The notes under the pieces were generated by a model. That model searched no databases. It was not told the DNA's origin and worked only from the letters and a program-made list of their open reading frames with translations. Shown in pieces: positions 38,801 through 49,208 of a stretch of 64,000 bases of DNA. Position 1 is the stretch's first letter; the number at the start of each line of letters is the position of its first letter. The translations under genes and the position numbers were made by a program. Origin of the DNA: Aptenodytes patagonicus (lineage: Eukaryota > Chordata > Aves > Sphenisciformes > Spheniscidae); the NCBI RefSeq assembly GCF_965638725.1, contig NC_134950.1, forward strand, positions 170,280,853-170,344,852. The letters are read 5' to 3'.

Positions 38801-40649
38801 CATACTGTAGATAAAACGGAATCTCAGTTAACATTTGGTCAATGCCTTCCTTTATTTTTCCATTTTTAAATCAAAGCATCTAGCTCTTCAGATTCATGAG
38901 GACAAATAATACCTCCCAGTGCATCTTAACCCAAAACAAAACTCTCTTCCAAAAACAATGAGCAGGTATTTATTTTCCTACTCATTGTTTATTGCTACAG
39001 AACTTTAAAAGCTATTGCTGAAGCTTTCAGTTATCTTGGCTTTTCATTAAAGGGTATGGAGAATATCACCAGAATCATTGTGAAATCAACACTTTCTTTT
39101 CGACGTGATATCCATCTAAAACCAGATGCTTCTTCCAAAAACAACTAGTTTGAACTTTATTGTGTTTGTTTCTTCATGCAGGCGTCAGAGCTTCCACAAA
39201 GACACTCATAGCTATATATCTTCAAACATTACAATGCTACTCTTAACCTTAGTGTCTATTTTGGACTGCTATCGAATCCATCTTGCAGCATACAAAATAG
39301 CACAGAATAATTCACTTTGAATGTTAATCATTAAATAGTAACATCATAACATTCTGATTGAGACACCAACCATTTACTATTCACGTTGAGTTCTGCAACA
39401 GCTTAAAAGTTAAGCAACATCTCAAAATGTGCTCCAGGTCTCTTATTTCAGTTGTCTAAAGGCAGCACTTGGTGGCTAGTTTTTTTGGAATACACTGGCT
39501 TACGTGCCTGATTGAGATTACCAAAAATAGTCTAGTATTGCTTCTTGAGTTCTTGCACCACCACACTCTGCAGACAAAGCTCAGCAGTTCAGTGTTGCTT
39601 AACACTGCTCATTTTTTCCTCAAAATGTATTTATTCCACCTAGACCTAAAGGCAGGGAGTATTCCGTGTAAGATTAAAAGCAGTGCAGTTTTATAGCACA
39701 AGTAAGGGAGCACTGTTTCTACAGCCATTTCCCTGACTACATCCGCACCACAGACCCAGTCCTCACTGCTGTGTGTAGCTGGGAAGTAAGTTCTTGTGAA
39801 GGAAAGGGCAAACAAAGCCCTCAACTACACACCTGGTATGCAAAAAGCAGCCTCCAATTGTGGTTGAAACTCATAAGGCCTTGAAAAGTTATTTAAAAGA
39901 GAGAGGACAGGTATATATATACAAACAACTTCAGCAGGTTGGAAAAATGTCACACAGAAGGGAGGACAGAAATACAGAAACATCTTATAACAAGAACTAG
40001 ATCCACAGAAGACCATCACAGGTTTAAACTTTCAGTGAAAGTCAACAGTTTAGTTTCCTAAAGACCTCTGTGGATCTGCCCTACAAATTTCAGGCATAAA
40101 CAATACAATCCCACAAACACTGCATAGCTCAGAGGATGCTACAGCACCGTACCTGTCTGCTACATCCATATCCCCTTCGATCTTGTTGAGTCCTCTCATG
40201 ATGTTATCAAACTGCTCACCCTGGTAATGCAGCACTTTTGCTGTGTCCTCCAGTCGTTTCTGCGATCCAGTCAATAACCCGGTCAGTTCTTTTCCCTTTG
40301 TTGACTGCAAAGCTGCTGCTTCTGCTCCTGCACCTTGGCTTGACAGCAACTGCTCCCTCCAGAAGTGCTCAAGGATGTTGAACACCACATTTCTGCTGGG
40401 TTGCAGAGAACTGAACCAGTGCTTGGTGTTCTTCTCTAAGATGGTAAGGGAGCTGAAGATTAAATTCGAAGATTCCTTCTTGATCTCACTGATACTAGAA
40501 AGATGGAAGTTGACCAAAAGCTCCCCAGTCTTGTCAGCTGTAAATTTGATCGCAACAGGAGTCAGTGAGAGTCTGCCAGAGACCCATTGTTTGCTGGTGT
40601 CCAAGTAGTAAGAACAAGGCCAGCTATGGATACGTATGTCTTCGTTCAT
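20721..40649 (-). CDS. SNAP47: SNAP47, synaptosomal-associated protein 47 (canonical start, 4 coding exons)
   Basis: SNAP47 is a SNAP-25-family Qb/Qc SNARE that supplies two coiled-coil helices to SNARE complexes on intracellular membranes. In mammals it is linked to regulated exocytosis such as AMPA-receptor insertion. Coding exons 40649-40153, 35077-34593, 30647-30517 and 20867-20721 join with matching phases to 419 aa and a TAG stop. Residues 1-100 form the family's N-terminal region (IRIHSWPCSYYLD, then SGRLSL). The first SNARE helix is about 121-172 (ELTGLLTGSQKRLEDTA). A second globular region spans about 205-310 (VKPGKLTLFTSGLEI, RQRFIGKPDTSYRLL). The second SNARE helix is about 365-419 (LKKLKGLALETEAELERQDEALD). 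As in the family, the SNAP-25-type palmitoylated cysteine cluster is absent. It is somewhat shorter than human SNAP47 (464 aa as I recall), mostly in the linker before the second helix. The ATG at 40649 matches the conserved family start, but its context is weak (C at -3) and the frame stays open upstream. Confidence 0.95.
23176..23300 (-). mobile_element. Degenerate CR1 3'-end remnant
   Basis: AGTCATAGTATAATTAAGAC followed by TGGAAAAGACCTCTGAAGGTC resembles the reverse complement of the CR1 3'UTR, with many differences. It is an old, heavily decayed fragment in the SNAP47 intron, in the same orientation as the gene. The right boundary is uncertain. Confidence 0.65.
29405..29426. repeat. Perfect 22-bp palindrome
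   Basis: The sequence is identical to its own reverse complement over 22 bases; its core is TTTCAGAAATTTCTGAAA. It carries overlapping TTC/GAA half-sites of the kind seen in STAT or heat-shock factor sites, but the spacing does not fit the classical heat-shock element. It lies in a SNAP47 intron. Confidence 0.7.
30517..30647 (-). CDS. SNAP47: SNAP47 coding exon, linker before second SNARE helix
   Basis: The acceptor is TTTCTCTTGCAG and the donor CAG|GTATAA. The exon completes a split alanine codon, then encodes 43 residues (TGLLGGVVQPGSPVGGREG ... QEKISQEEAKELKQ). The glycine-rich first half is poorly conserved. The second half leads into the C-terminal SNARE helix. Confidence 0.93.
30648..34592 (-). 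other. SNAP47: SNAP47 intron (3.9 kb)
   Basis: No gene or transposon is recognised. There is an A tract on the plus strand at about 32934-32948. Confidence 0.7.
34593..35077 (-). CDS. SNAP47: SNAP47 coding exon, central domain
   Basis: The acceptor is TTTTCTCTGCTAG and the donor GCAG|GTATGT. The exon completes R166 and encodes residues 167-327, from LLTELESPSWWPFSSKLWK to GTSIWQA. It ends the first SNARE helix, then encodes the SNAP47-specific WWPFSSKLW motif and the middle globular region. Its length and phases agree with both neighbours. Confidence 0.95.
37323..37347 (+). repeat. Poly(A)-poly(G) homopurine tract
   Basis: About 13 adenines are directly followed by about 12 guanines. It is a low-complexity homopurine run, prone to length errors in sequencing. 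Confidence 0.8.
38668..38685 (+). repeat. (CA)n dinucleotide repeat
   Basis: About nine CA units form an ordinary microsatellite in a SNAP47 intron. Confidence 0.85.
38953..38990. repeat. 14-bp inverted repeat with 10-nt loop
   Basis: AAACAATGAGCAGG and the reverse complement of CCTACTCATTGTTT match at 13 of 14 positions, separated by TATTTATTTT. Transcribed RNA could fold into a short hairpin. It is too short for a typical microRNA precursor. Confidence 0.6.
40153..40649 (-). CDS. SNAP47: SNAP47 first conserved coding exon
   Basis: The exon encodes residues 1-165 and two bases of R166. It begins MNEDIRIHSWPCSYYLDTS and ends with the first SNARE helix (GSQKRLEDTAKVLHYQGEQF ... DMDVAD); the donor is ACAG|GTACGG. 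The exon itself extends upstream to the acceptor TTATTCTAG at 40709, so 59 bases precede the conserved ATG. Confidence 0.96.
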
Positions 40650-40708
40650 CAGCTCGCCGTTCAGATCCTCTTCTACAAGAGCAACGCTCTCAAAGCCAGA
40701 AGGAGAAA
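40650..40708 (-). other. SNAP47: SNAP47 exon segment upstream of conserved ATG, open in frame
   Basis: These 59 bases lie between the acceptor TTTTATTCTAG and the conserved ATG. They are conventionally 5'UTR, but they read without a stop in the SNAP47 frame as (V)SPSGFESVALVEEDLNGEL. The phase matches the upstream exon at 44436-44528. Confidence 0.6.
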
Positions 40709-43700
40709 CTAGAATAAAAGAGAAAGGAAAAAAAAAAAAGCAAGAATCCTTAGCAACATATCAAAGCTGACGTAAGAACACACTCATAAATAATTAATCT
40801 CATCCACAGCTGGCTTCCAGTACTTTCACTGCAACCTTTCAGGTGCGCACCCAAGACAGATTTGGAAATAGCTGTGGATGGGTTACAAAATTTGGCAACC
40901 ATTTCTAACCATCCAAATATTCCCTTCAGAAAGGCTCACCCTTTCTGAACAGGACTGTCAGTATTATTGCCCACTCCATAACAGCACTGCCTCCCCTTTT
41001 TATAATGTTCTCATCATGTTTCAGCACATGATTTACAACAGCACAAACTTCAAATGACTATTGCATTAATGCCCTGGATATTTAATATCTGCTGTGCTCT
41101 AAGTGTTTTGGGCAGGGGAGGTGCTTTATAATTAGATTAGTCTGTATGTTCACATGCATATGTTCATATTTTTGGGTGGAGGGGAACCTGCCAAAAACAG
41201 AATCATGAAAAACTTTTAATAACTTTAACATACCCCTTTTTACTGAAAAGTGATCATGTGAAAAGTTTTCCATTCCCCACCCATCATCAGAAGCAACTTC
41301 CCACAGACCAACAGGTACAGAAGAAAATTCAGAATCTACCAAAATGCAAGCTCGTAAATATATATCTACAGCAATCACAATGAATAACCGGTCCTTCCCC
41401 TCTGAGCTATCAACATCCAGGTATGTTACAAACACACCTAGAATGTCTATCCATCATATTCAACAGTGCAGCTGGAACCAAAACCACCACCGACCAGAAC
41501 TCACAATCATTAGAGAGCAGAAACACCCGGCCACAATCAGATAAACGCTCTTCAGAAATCGTCACTATCTCAGAGCATCGCTCTTGGCCTCAGGAGAGAC
41601 TTGCAAAAATACCTACCTTATAAAACTCAAGCGGATACCAGAACTTCTGGTAGAACAACACAGCCAAAAAAAAAACCCCAAATCCGTAGTATTTCTTCTG
41701 TGAAATATTCGTTGTTGCTCAGCTACTATCAAAGATATTTGGAAATAGGAGTTTGGGAATAACTGAAAACCACTTAGCCGCGCTGCTGGGAAACCCTGAC
41801 TGACCCAAGTGGAAGTTAAGATGAAAAAGATGCCACAGTGGCATTGGAAGAGGTGCTGCTGGCCTGGAGCAATTCCACGCACATGATAGCGGAGCAAGCA
41901 GCAGCAGAACCAGCAGAGGCTTAAAAGAGCCAGCAGAACTGACTCTGTTCACTCAGCGTGAAGGGACACAACGTTCAGGGCAATGGTGATTTCATTGCAC
42001 CCCTGTGACAGGCCACGTTTTCCTGGGAGCCCGGGATGCTATTTGATGACATAACATTAATACTGTAAAACTTGCTCACCGGTATCTGGGATCCCAGCAT
42101 GAAAACAAAGAAATGTCACATGCCTGAGGCCTGGCTTGCTTACATCAAATTTGGAACGGTAAATTAAATGAAACATATCTGGAGTGGCATCTCTCCACAC
42201 TTCCAAAGAGGCTTCTTGTGCCCAAGGGTCAGACTGTTTCCTGTAACATCTCCTTCAAACGCTACAGTTTTCAGCATGAACACTGGAGACCAATTACGTT
42301 CCACAACTAAGTTCTTTGTGAACACCCATTATGTAATGGTGTTTTAATTACTCACATATTCATTATCTTCTCAAAGCCTTTGATGTATCATAGCACAATT
42401 TACAGATTAGTACCATAATATTATCTCAAGCTGTTCTGCTGTTCCTATGTCGCAATAAATGAAAAGAGCTCCACCACAAAATCCCCAGTTAGGTTTACAC
42501 TGACACTAATTACACCTTTTTACTTCAGTACGATCTGTTCCCCTTAAGGAAATGTCTATAATCCTAATGCAAATGAAAAAGCTAATAGTCCTTTTTCAGG
42601 TAGCACTGCTGTGAGTTCCAATAGCACACACCAGAGATCTCCAAGTGCCTTCAGACTGCTGCATCATTAACATCCCTTAAATAGAGCGCTCTAACTCTGC
42701 GTCCAGTTCCAACGACTTCTTTTATTAAATATATTCAAAACTTCAGTATTAGCGAGATAAGGACTACTCATGGTATGTCATGTTCCACAAAAATCTTTAC
42801 TTTGATTTTCATACCTTATTTCCATGGCATTATGAGTTTCAGTGATACAAATGGGGAAAAAATAAGCCACAACTTTACAAAGCAGCTGGAGTTTAAAGTG
42901 AAAATTCTCAATCTGTTTAGTCGTAATAAAACTGCAATCCAGTGAGAAGTCATCTCTCTCTGCAGTTTACTATGGGCCAAAGAGAGGGGGAAAAAAAGCC
43001 CACAGAAACCCGACTTAAATGAGTAGGTATAGCCCACAAAACAACGACAAGTTCTAGGAAATATGATTTTTAACAATTTTATCAATCATTTGCTACATAA
43101 ATTCATAATTTGGAGAAAGAGCTAAAGCTCTGGCCTCATTTCCTCCATCTAGAAAAGGAAGGCGATTCCTCTAATGCAGCGAGGTTGGATCAGACAGATC
43201 TGATAGAGGTTTTTTTCAGACTGACTGGGCTTTGTGAGTAGCCAATGGTTCTAATTTGTATTTAAAAGTTATTTTCTTTCTGTCACACAGAAGAAAAACA
43301 AAGTTATTGACAAAGAAACAGCGGGAAGAAAAATACTTTTTAACCATCAGTCAAATGTGACTGCAAAGGAACAAACAGCAGCAGTGGGATTCCCGAGCAG
43401 GCTTTTACAGGATACTTTAAGTGGAAAATGTTTCTAATATGGATACACAATTATGTGCTAATAACGGTATACTTTCTGCTACCATAACTGACAACTATGT
43501 CAGTTTAAACAACAGGGTAAGTCACGTTAGTGTTGCAATTGATGGCCGTTGAAACTAAATCATGTTATAGCTTTATTAATCAAGATTTACAAATTACAAA
43601 TCCAGATCAGCTTTAACTGTTTGAAACTGCCTAGGTTTGAACTAAATACGATAGTAAACAGACAATAAACAAAAATAAACATCTTTTATTACACCCTCAA

Positions 43701-44435
43701 ACTCCTCATACCCTAAACATATTACAAAGGCAAATCAAATTTACTGAAAGAGCTCCTGTCAGACCCAGAAAAAAATTAAAAAAAAAAAATCCATCAGCAG
43801 CCTCCCCGTCTATCAAAAGTGCGTCACATTCAGGAACACAACAGATCTCAGCTCATACAAAGCAGCTGACGTCCCCTTCCCCTACCCTGTGCAAGTCTTT
43901 TTCAGAAACTGGTATAAGTAGCAACCTCATCAATATCAGCACACGGCTCACAACAACCTGTTGCCCTGAGATGGTATTTTATGACTAATATATATAAATA
44001 ACGATTAAACCAAGACACCGAAAGATTATACATCTTGCAGAAGATCACAAGGGAAACCTGGAAGCAAACACAGGTTTCCCAATGCTCACTGCCGGGACAG
44101 GCACCGCAGAACATAACGTCATCTGAAAAACAACCCCTAGACCTTGCTAACAGCAACAGCCACCTTCCGTCAGGCACAGCCGTACTAGGGAGGCAAGGAG
44201 AAATTGTAAACAAGCAAATGACTCTTAAACTTCTGTAAAATCTCACCCTACAGCCCTTTTTCACACGCTAAGAGTTCCACAAACTCTCTCCGACCACCAC
44301 CAGCTCCCCATCAAGACAGCGTTTTCTCTCAAGCCTGCTCTCTACCGTTAAGGTTGTGAAAATATGATGTCTGATGCAGTCTCACAACTGTGCCATAAAA
44401 AAAGATCTTCCTAAACCGTATCTCAAGCTCCTTAC
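40709..44435 (-). other. SNAP47: SNAP47 upstream intron (3.7 kb)
   Basis: Unique AT-rich sequence with A tracts near 40727-40740 and 43774-43790. No transposon or exon is recognised. Confidence 0.6.
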
Positions 44436-44528
44436 CTCTATCTGTAGACGCAGAACTCTCAGGCAGCCCTTTGGGGGCTGCTGCCTTTACAGAACTGTCC
44501 ATCCGTAGTATTTCCTTCTCTTCAAAGT
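44436..44528 (-). other. SNAP47: SNAP47 upstream exon, 5'UTR or N-terminal extension
   Basis: A 93-base segment is bounded by a good acceptor (CTGCTCTTTTAG) and donor (AGAG|GTAAGG). It contains an ATG at 44502 with G at +4, and reads FEEKEILR-MDSSVKAAAPKGLPESSASTDR. Phase 1 at its end joins exactly to the frame of the next exon. It could be an untranslated leader exon or could code for an N-terminal extension. The protein sequence resembles no domain I know and looks disordered. Confidence 0.6.
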
Positions 44529-47275
44529 CTAAAAGAGCAGGTAAAAAAAACTGAAGCTAAAGCAAAAATCCTACTATGCCTGTTACCACAAGGGAAAATA
44601 TATAAAGAATAGAGAACGTATATTTAACCCTGGATCTAAGAGTAAAACAAGTCCCCTCGGCCCAGGAGAAGAAACGAAGCAGTCACTTGACCTGTGTGTG
44701 TATATATATGTGTACATGCCTTGGGTCATATGACTTTTGACTCACCTGAGAGCTTAAAGGCTTTGCCTGACAGTCAGCTCCTTTCTGTGCCTGAGGCCAG
44801 AATTTCCAAGCAAAAACCTCTTTGGTAATTAAATCCATTCATCGTTCCAGCACATTTTTCCCCAATATAATGACATTTTAATTAGCATCAGATCTGCACA
44901 ACTTTTTTTTTTCCCCCTTCTCTCTCTCAGAGAAGAAATTCAAACCTTGCAGAAATATAGATGTATATAAGGATAACCAAGACTGATTTTATTCAACAAT
45001 GAAAACAGTCATCAACGGTACAGAACATCGCTACTGTTTATGAACATTCAACAGCATACTGTAATTTAACACAAGACTTCAAGGAGTTCGATTAAAACAC
45101 ATGAGAAATTTTACCAACGTTAAACACACGAAAGAAGAAACGGTCACAACCGTTTGAAGTTAGCTGGAAAAAGGCATTAAATATGTACTTCACCTATGAC
45201 GCTCATACATTGTGTCATATACTTTTCTAATGGGTATTAACCTGTGATTATGGTTTCTGAGCTGCTAAAACCCACCATCTTATTACTTTTGTACCTCTCT
45301 TCTCCTTGAGTCAATATTAAAGAAACTTCTTGGTCTCATCTACTGGCAGCACTTTGCCTTTTATAAAACAGAACTTTGCCTCTGCTTCTCTCTCGTTAGC
45401 TCGTACAGCACCTACATGGAGGACACCTCACCATACTTGAGCTGTGCAATGAAAAGCAATGTTAAATATATCAACTTCATCTCTGATGTAAACCGTGAGC
45501 TCACCGCTAAAGACCAAATAGCTCAGTTACTGTCCTTCAAAATTAAGACTTTTTTTTTCCCCCATATTTCCCGAAGTTTTGACAATCTCATTTCAGAAAC
45601 GCTGAGCTAGAGGCCTCCTACCACTTACACAGCTGGTTTACTGCAAGGAACTATTACCTGAAATTCAGGATCTCTCTCCTCTCCTCCTCCCATGACTTTG
45701 CTTTGACCCCACCACCTGAAGTTCAGCATTACGCCACTCCCATTCTGTTCCTCCTAAAACATGGCTAGAAGTTCCTTGTGTAACAAGACATGGAACGTTC
45801 ATGGTTTTGTAAAACACACTGAAAAAAGCCTCACCTGCAATAAGACATACCATTTCAGTATTCCCACCCAGAAAAAGAAAAAAACACAACAAAAATACCC
45901 CCCCAAAAATCCCCCAACAACGAACAGATACAAGTCCTTTAGAATACCATGCAAAGGACTAGGCTGGCAGAAAAAAAAATAAACAAACGGCTTTAAATTA
46001 CTTGTAAATACAGTCAAGAATAGGTTCATAAACTTGAGAGGGTTACAGGCCTTAAACCACTTCCCTGTATGCAGTGGAAGAGACATCTAAATGATTTCAC
46101 AATAAATTCCTTCGTATTTTTTAAAGAAACCTATGTTTGCCTACACATTTATCTGCCGACCAGATGACATATGCAGTCTCTCCCAGTCTGGGCTCTCCAA
46201 CATCGACACATTATCCACAGCCTGTAAATCACCTCTTTTTTTAGCAAAGAGTTTGTCTTTTTGACAGAGCTGCCCCCCGACCCGAGTGCAGCATCATACA
46301 CAGCTGCACACAGCAGCACAGAGCAAGAACTAGGATTAGCAGCAGAGAGACGTGGATTATATTTCCGGCAGCGTCACCACAACATTGAATAAATTCTTTA
46401 GCTAACACATAACCCGGTGGCTGCTTCTATAAAAAGGAGGTGACTCACCTTCTCTTGTGAAATGCTTTGAGATCATTCAACGAAACGTAAGCATTACTGA
46501 TCACCCCAGGTGCGAGGAGATGCTACATACACTGGGAGAAGGTGCTGTCAGCTCACGAGCAGAACACCATCCCTTCGCGACGCATCTACCTCAGAGCCTG
46601 CAAAACTTAGTCACAGATTCTTCTCATCCGCCCTTGCTAATTATCTGCAAAACATTTCTGCACAGGCTTCTAACGTGTTGGTGTTTGTTTACTTTTTGTC
46701 CTCCTCCAAGTTTCCAGAGGGTCATTATCTTTGGTGGTTTATTCCCAGAGCTACCATCTGGCAAATGATGAGTTTAACGCTCCTGTGAGCCCAACAACCC
46801 TCATAATAAAGATGTTTATAAGGCCTATCAAGTGACTCTCCCCTCTTTTTTAACTAAAGGCCTAAGACGCAGTTCCACCAGGTTTCTAACTCTATGATTC
46901 TCCAAATGATGCTACAAGACATGAAGTACTCAGGGGTGACTCTCCAAGAGGTGCAGCAGGTAAGACACACAGTGTACCTCTCTACTACGGCACACAGAGA
47001 AAATCAGCTCCCCTCGTCTCAAAAGACCAACAGATCCCCACTAAAGAACGGCTCTAGGCTGAGGGGCTTCTCCACATCAACATGTTTCCATCCTTCTATG
47101 GAGAAAACATTTCGAACCCACTCCATTTCTGATACAAAGCAACTTTATAGAAGACCAAAGTCCCACCAACCCCTCCCAAATACATTTAAGTATGGGACTG
47201 CCTCGGTTCCCACCCTTTAACCCACACCAGCCCCTACAGCATCCAGGTTAAACCTCATCAGCCTTCCTTTCAATC

Positions 47276-47760
47276 TTGACGCCGTCTCAACCTCTCCAAC
47301 CCAAAACACAGACACATCTACACTTCCCAAACCTTGCTCCCCTGCCCTCCCAGGGTGCCCTGCCCCACCTCAGGGATGAACCCTCCTCTGCCCCCTTCTT
47401 TTCTCCCACAACTCGTTCCCTTCTCCTTCCCCAATGCCATCCCCAAGACTATTTATTTCCTTACCCCAAGCTAGAACTCCTCCCTCCCAAAAAACCACTT
47501 CCATCCCTTTCTCTTCCCTTTTCCCAGTATACAGACAGTCTTCCTCCTCCTCACCCCAAAGACAACACAGTCACCTGCTACACTAGACCTTTCCCCAGTC
47601 CCTGTCCTTTTCCCAATACCAGAAGAGACCCCGTTCCTTCCCTAGTCCTACTGGGGAAAGCTGTAGGTCAGTCACCCAAAATCCTCTTCTCTCCATCACA
47701 GCTAGGCCAGGTTCCACCGCAATCCTCATCTCTCCCTCTGCCACAGCTCTAGGGCAAACT
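47276..47760 (+). repeat. Polypyrimidine-rich low-complexity tract
   Basis: The plus strand is dominated by C and T with few G over about 480 bp, continuing beyond the CR1s at 48361-48620. The complementary strand, which is the SNAP47 RNA sense, is purine-rich with many G runs. No exact tandem unit is apparent. Confidence 0.75.
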
Positions 47761-47780
47761 GATCTCTGGAGCCCTCTGAT

Positions 47781-48058
47781 CTCTTCTCCCTGGTATCCAG
47801 GGACAGGACGCGGGAATGGTTCAAAGCTGCGGCCAGGGGAGGTTTAGACTGGACATGAGGAAGTATTTCTTTACCAAGAGGATGGTCAAACCCTGGTACA
47901 GGCTTCCTAGAGAGGCGGTCGATGCCCCGAGCCTGTCAGTGTTTAAAAGGCATTTAGACAATGCCCTCCATAACATGTTTTAACTTGGTCAGCCCTGAAT
48001 TGGTCAGGCAGCTGCTTGTAGGTCCCTCCCAGCTGAAATAGTCTATCCTATTCGATTC
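47781..48058 (+). mobile_element. Older CR1 LINE 3' fragment
   Basis: A forward CR1 3' fragment of a diverged subfamily runs from TTCTCCCTGGTATCCAGGG through AGGTTTAGACTGGACATGAGG and the ORF2 end (VFKRHLDNALHNMF) to a degenerate tail near 48058. It lies antisense to SNAP47. Confidence 0.85.
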
Positions 48059-48126
48059 AGACCCCCACACCTTCCCCAAGGCCAGACCCACCTCCCCCCT
48101 TCACGTCTGTCCTTCCCCAATCTATA

Positions 48127-48361
48127 AGTCATAGAATCATTAATGTTGGAAAAGACCTCTAAGGTCATCGAGTCCAACCGTCGACCCAACACCACCATGC
48201 CCACTAAACCATGTCCCTCAGCGCCTCATCTACACGTCTTTTAAATACCTCCAGGGATGGGGACTCAACCACTTCCCTGGGCAGCCTGGTCCAATGTTTA
48301 ACCACTCTTTCAGTAAAGACATTTTTCCTCACGTCCAATCTAAACCTCCCCTGGTGCAACG
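48127..48361 (-). mobile_element. CR1 LINE 3' fragment near promoter
   Basis: A reverse CR1 3' end of the young subfamily, from the tail complement AGTCATAGAATCATT to CCCCTGGTGCAAC. Its 3' end faces that of the copy at 47781 across about 70 bp. It lies only about 300 bp from the CpG-island promoter, in the SNAP47 sense orientation. Confidence 0.92.
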
Positions 48362-48625
48362 TTGGAGTCAGACATCCCCCGTTCCCATAACTCCCCCCCA
48401 CTCTAAGCCAGACCCCCAGCCCCACTCCTTCCCCTAGGCCAACCCCCAACCTCGCCATCCTCACCCTCCTCTCAGGCTTAGGCCAAACCACCCTTCTTAC
48501 ACCCCTACCCAGATACCACCAACCTCCACCTCTCCCCCGAACCTCGGCTGGACCCCCACATCCCCCACATCCCCCCCGACCTCCCCCTGTCTCCCCACCC
48601 CCGCCCGCCTGCCCCCCCCCCTCAC

Positions 48626-48668
48626 CCACCTCCCTCAGCGCAGCCCGGCCCGGCGGCGACCCCCGCAT
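48626..48668 (-). other. SNAP47: Candidate SNAP47 first exon with possible upstream start
   Basis: In the CpG island, the minus strand has an ATG at 48668 followed by [14 protein letters not shown] and a donor GGTGG|GTGAGG at 48625. The single leftover base joins in phase with the exon at 44528 to give a GAC codon. The true transcription start is unknown. If it lies downstream of 48668, this ATG would not be in the RNA. The frame is open further upstream too, to an ATG at 48740. Confidence 0.4.
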
Positions 48669-48779
48669 CGACGCTCTGCGCCTGCGCCCGCCGCCCGCTG
48701 CTATTGGCTGAGCCGCGCGCCGGTGCGCGCTCCTTCTCACCGCCCCCCCCCCCCCCGGGCCCCGCCCGCCGAGCGCCGA

Positions 48780-48855
48780 GGTTCCGTGAGCGGCCGCGGG
48801 AGTCCGTCCCCTCCGCCGCCGCTCGCCCCGGGGTCCTGCCCCGCGGGGGGCGGGG
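48780..48855 (+). other. JMJD4: Candidate JMJD4 non-coding first exon
   Basis: The donor GGGG|GTGAGT at 48855/48856 lies in the CpG island, about 75-150 bp downstream of the CCAAT box. The 5' end is a guess from that spacing. A second possible leader exon lies at 49431-49486 (acceptor GCTGTTTTAG, donor AAG|GTGACG). Confidence 0.4.
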
Positions 48856-49187
48856 GTGAGTATCCGTCCCCCGCTGTCCTCTCCGCTCCCGCGGGCCGCG
48901 GACGCGCTGGGCGGACCGAGAGCACAACGCGGGGACGGCGTGTGCGACGCCCTGTGGCGTCCGGGTCCGCACCGGAGCTCCGTGAGGGGGGGAAGCGGCT
49001 CATGGCGGCCCCTTTCCCCCCCCCGAGCGCTCTGGTCTCCCCTTCACCCCCGGCGTCTCCCCTCTCCTGAAGCCCATCCCCGCAGGGTATGCGGCCTCAT
49101 CTACCCTCGGGCCTCCTCCCTCCCCCTCTCTGCTCAGTTTCCCCCTTGCCTCCCCAGACACCTCCCTTTTATTCACGACTGTTTACC

Positions 49188-49208
49188 TTTTTTTTTTTTT
49201 TTTTTTTT
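49188..49208 (+). repeat. Poly(T) tract of 21
   Basis: An uninterrupted run of T in the JMJD4 5' intron. It is a simple homopolymer. Confidence 0.9.

Larger units (their letters stand above)
35078..40152 (-). other. SNAP47: SNAP47 intron (5.1 kb)
   Basis: The intron contains a 13A/12G homopurine tract at 37323-37347, a CA repeat at 38668-38685, a short hairpin at 38953-38990 and a TA repeat near 39912. No exon or transposon is recognised. Confidence 0.7.
44529..48625 (-). other. SNAP47: SNAP47 first intron (4.1 kb), pyrimidine-rich near promoter
   Basis: The intron holds a TG/TA repeat near 44694-44714, long pyrimidine-rich stretches at 47276-47760 and 48361-48620, and two facing CR1 fragments at 47781-48058 and 48127-48361. 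No other gene is recognised; the long open frames in the pyrimidine tracts are composition artefacts. Confidence 0.6.
48600..49080. promoter_or_regulatory. CpG island, bidirectional SNAP47/JMJD4 promoter
   Basis: This GC-dense, CpG-rich stretch lies between the divergent genes. It contains a CCAAT box (ATTGG on the plus strand, 48703-48707) and an NRF1-like TGCGCCTGCGCC at 48677-48688. Candidate first-exon donors flank it on both strands: leftward GTGAGG at 48625 and rightward GTGAGT at 48856. There is no TATA box. A shared CpG-island promoter of this sort usually drives constitutive expression of both genes. Confidence 0.8.

Noticed and set aside
47276..47752. 158-aa proline/serine-rich plus-strand frame
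   Set aside because: The open frame follows from pyrimidine-rich composition that lacks stop codons. There is no conserved protein, no splice context, and it lies in a SNAP47 intron.
48204..48740. 178-aa minus-strand frame at the CpG island
   Set aside because: It runs from CpG-island sequence through a purine-rich tract and ends in CR1 ORF2. Only its first part (to the donor at 48625) is considered as possible SNAP47 exon; the remainder is intron and repeat.
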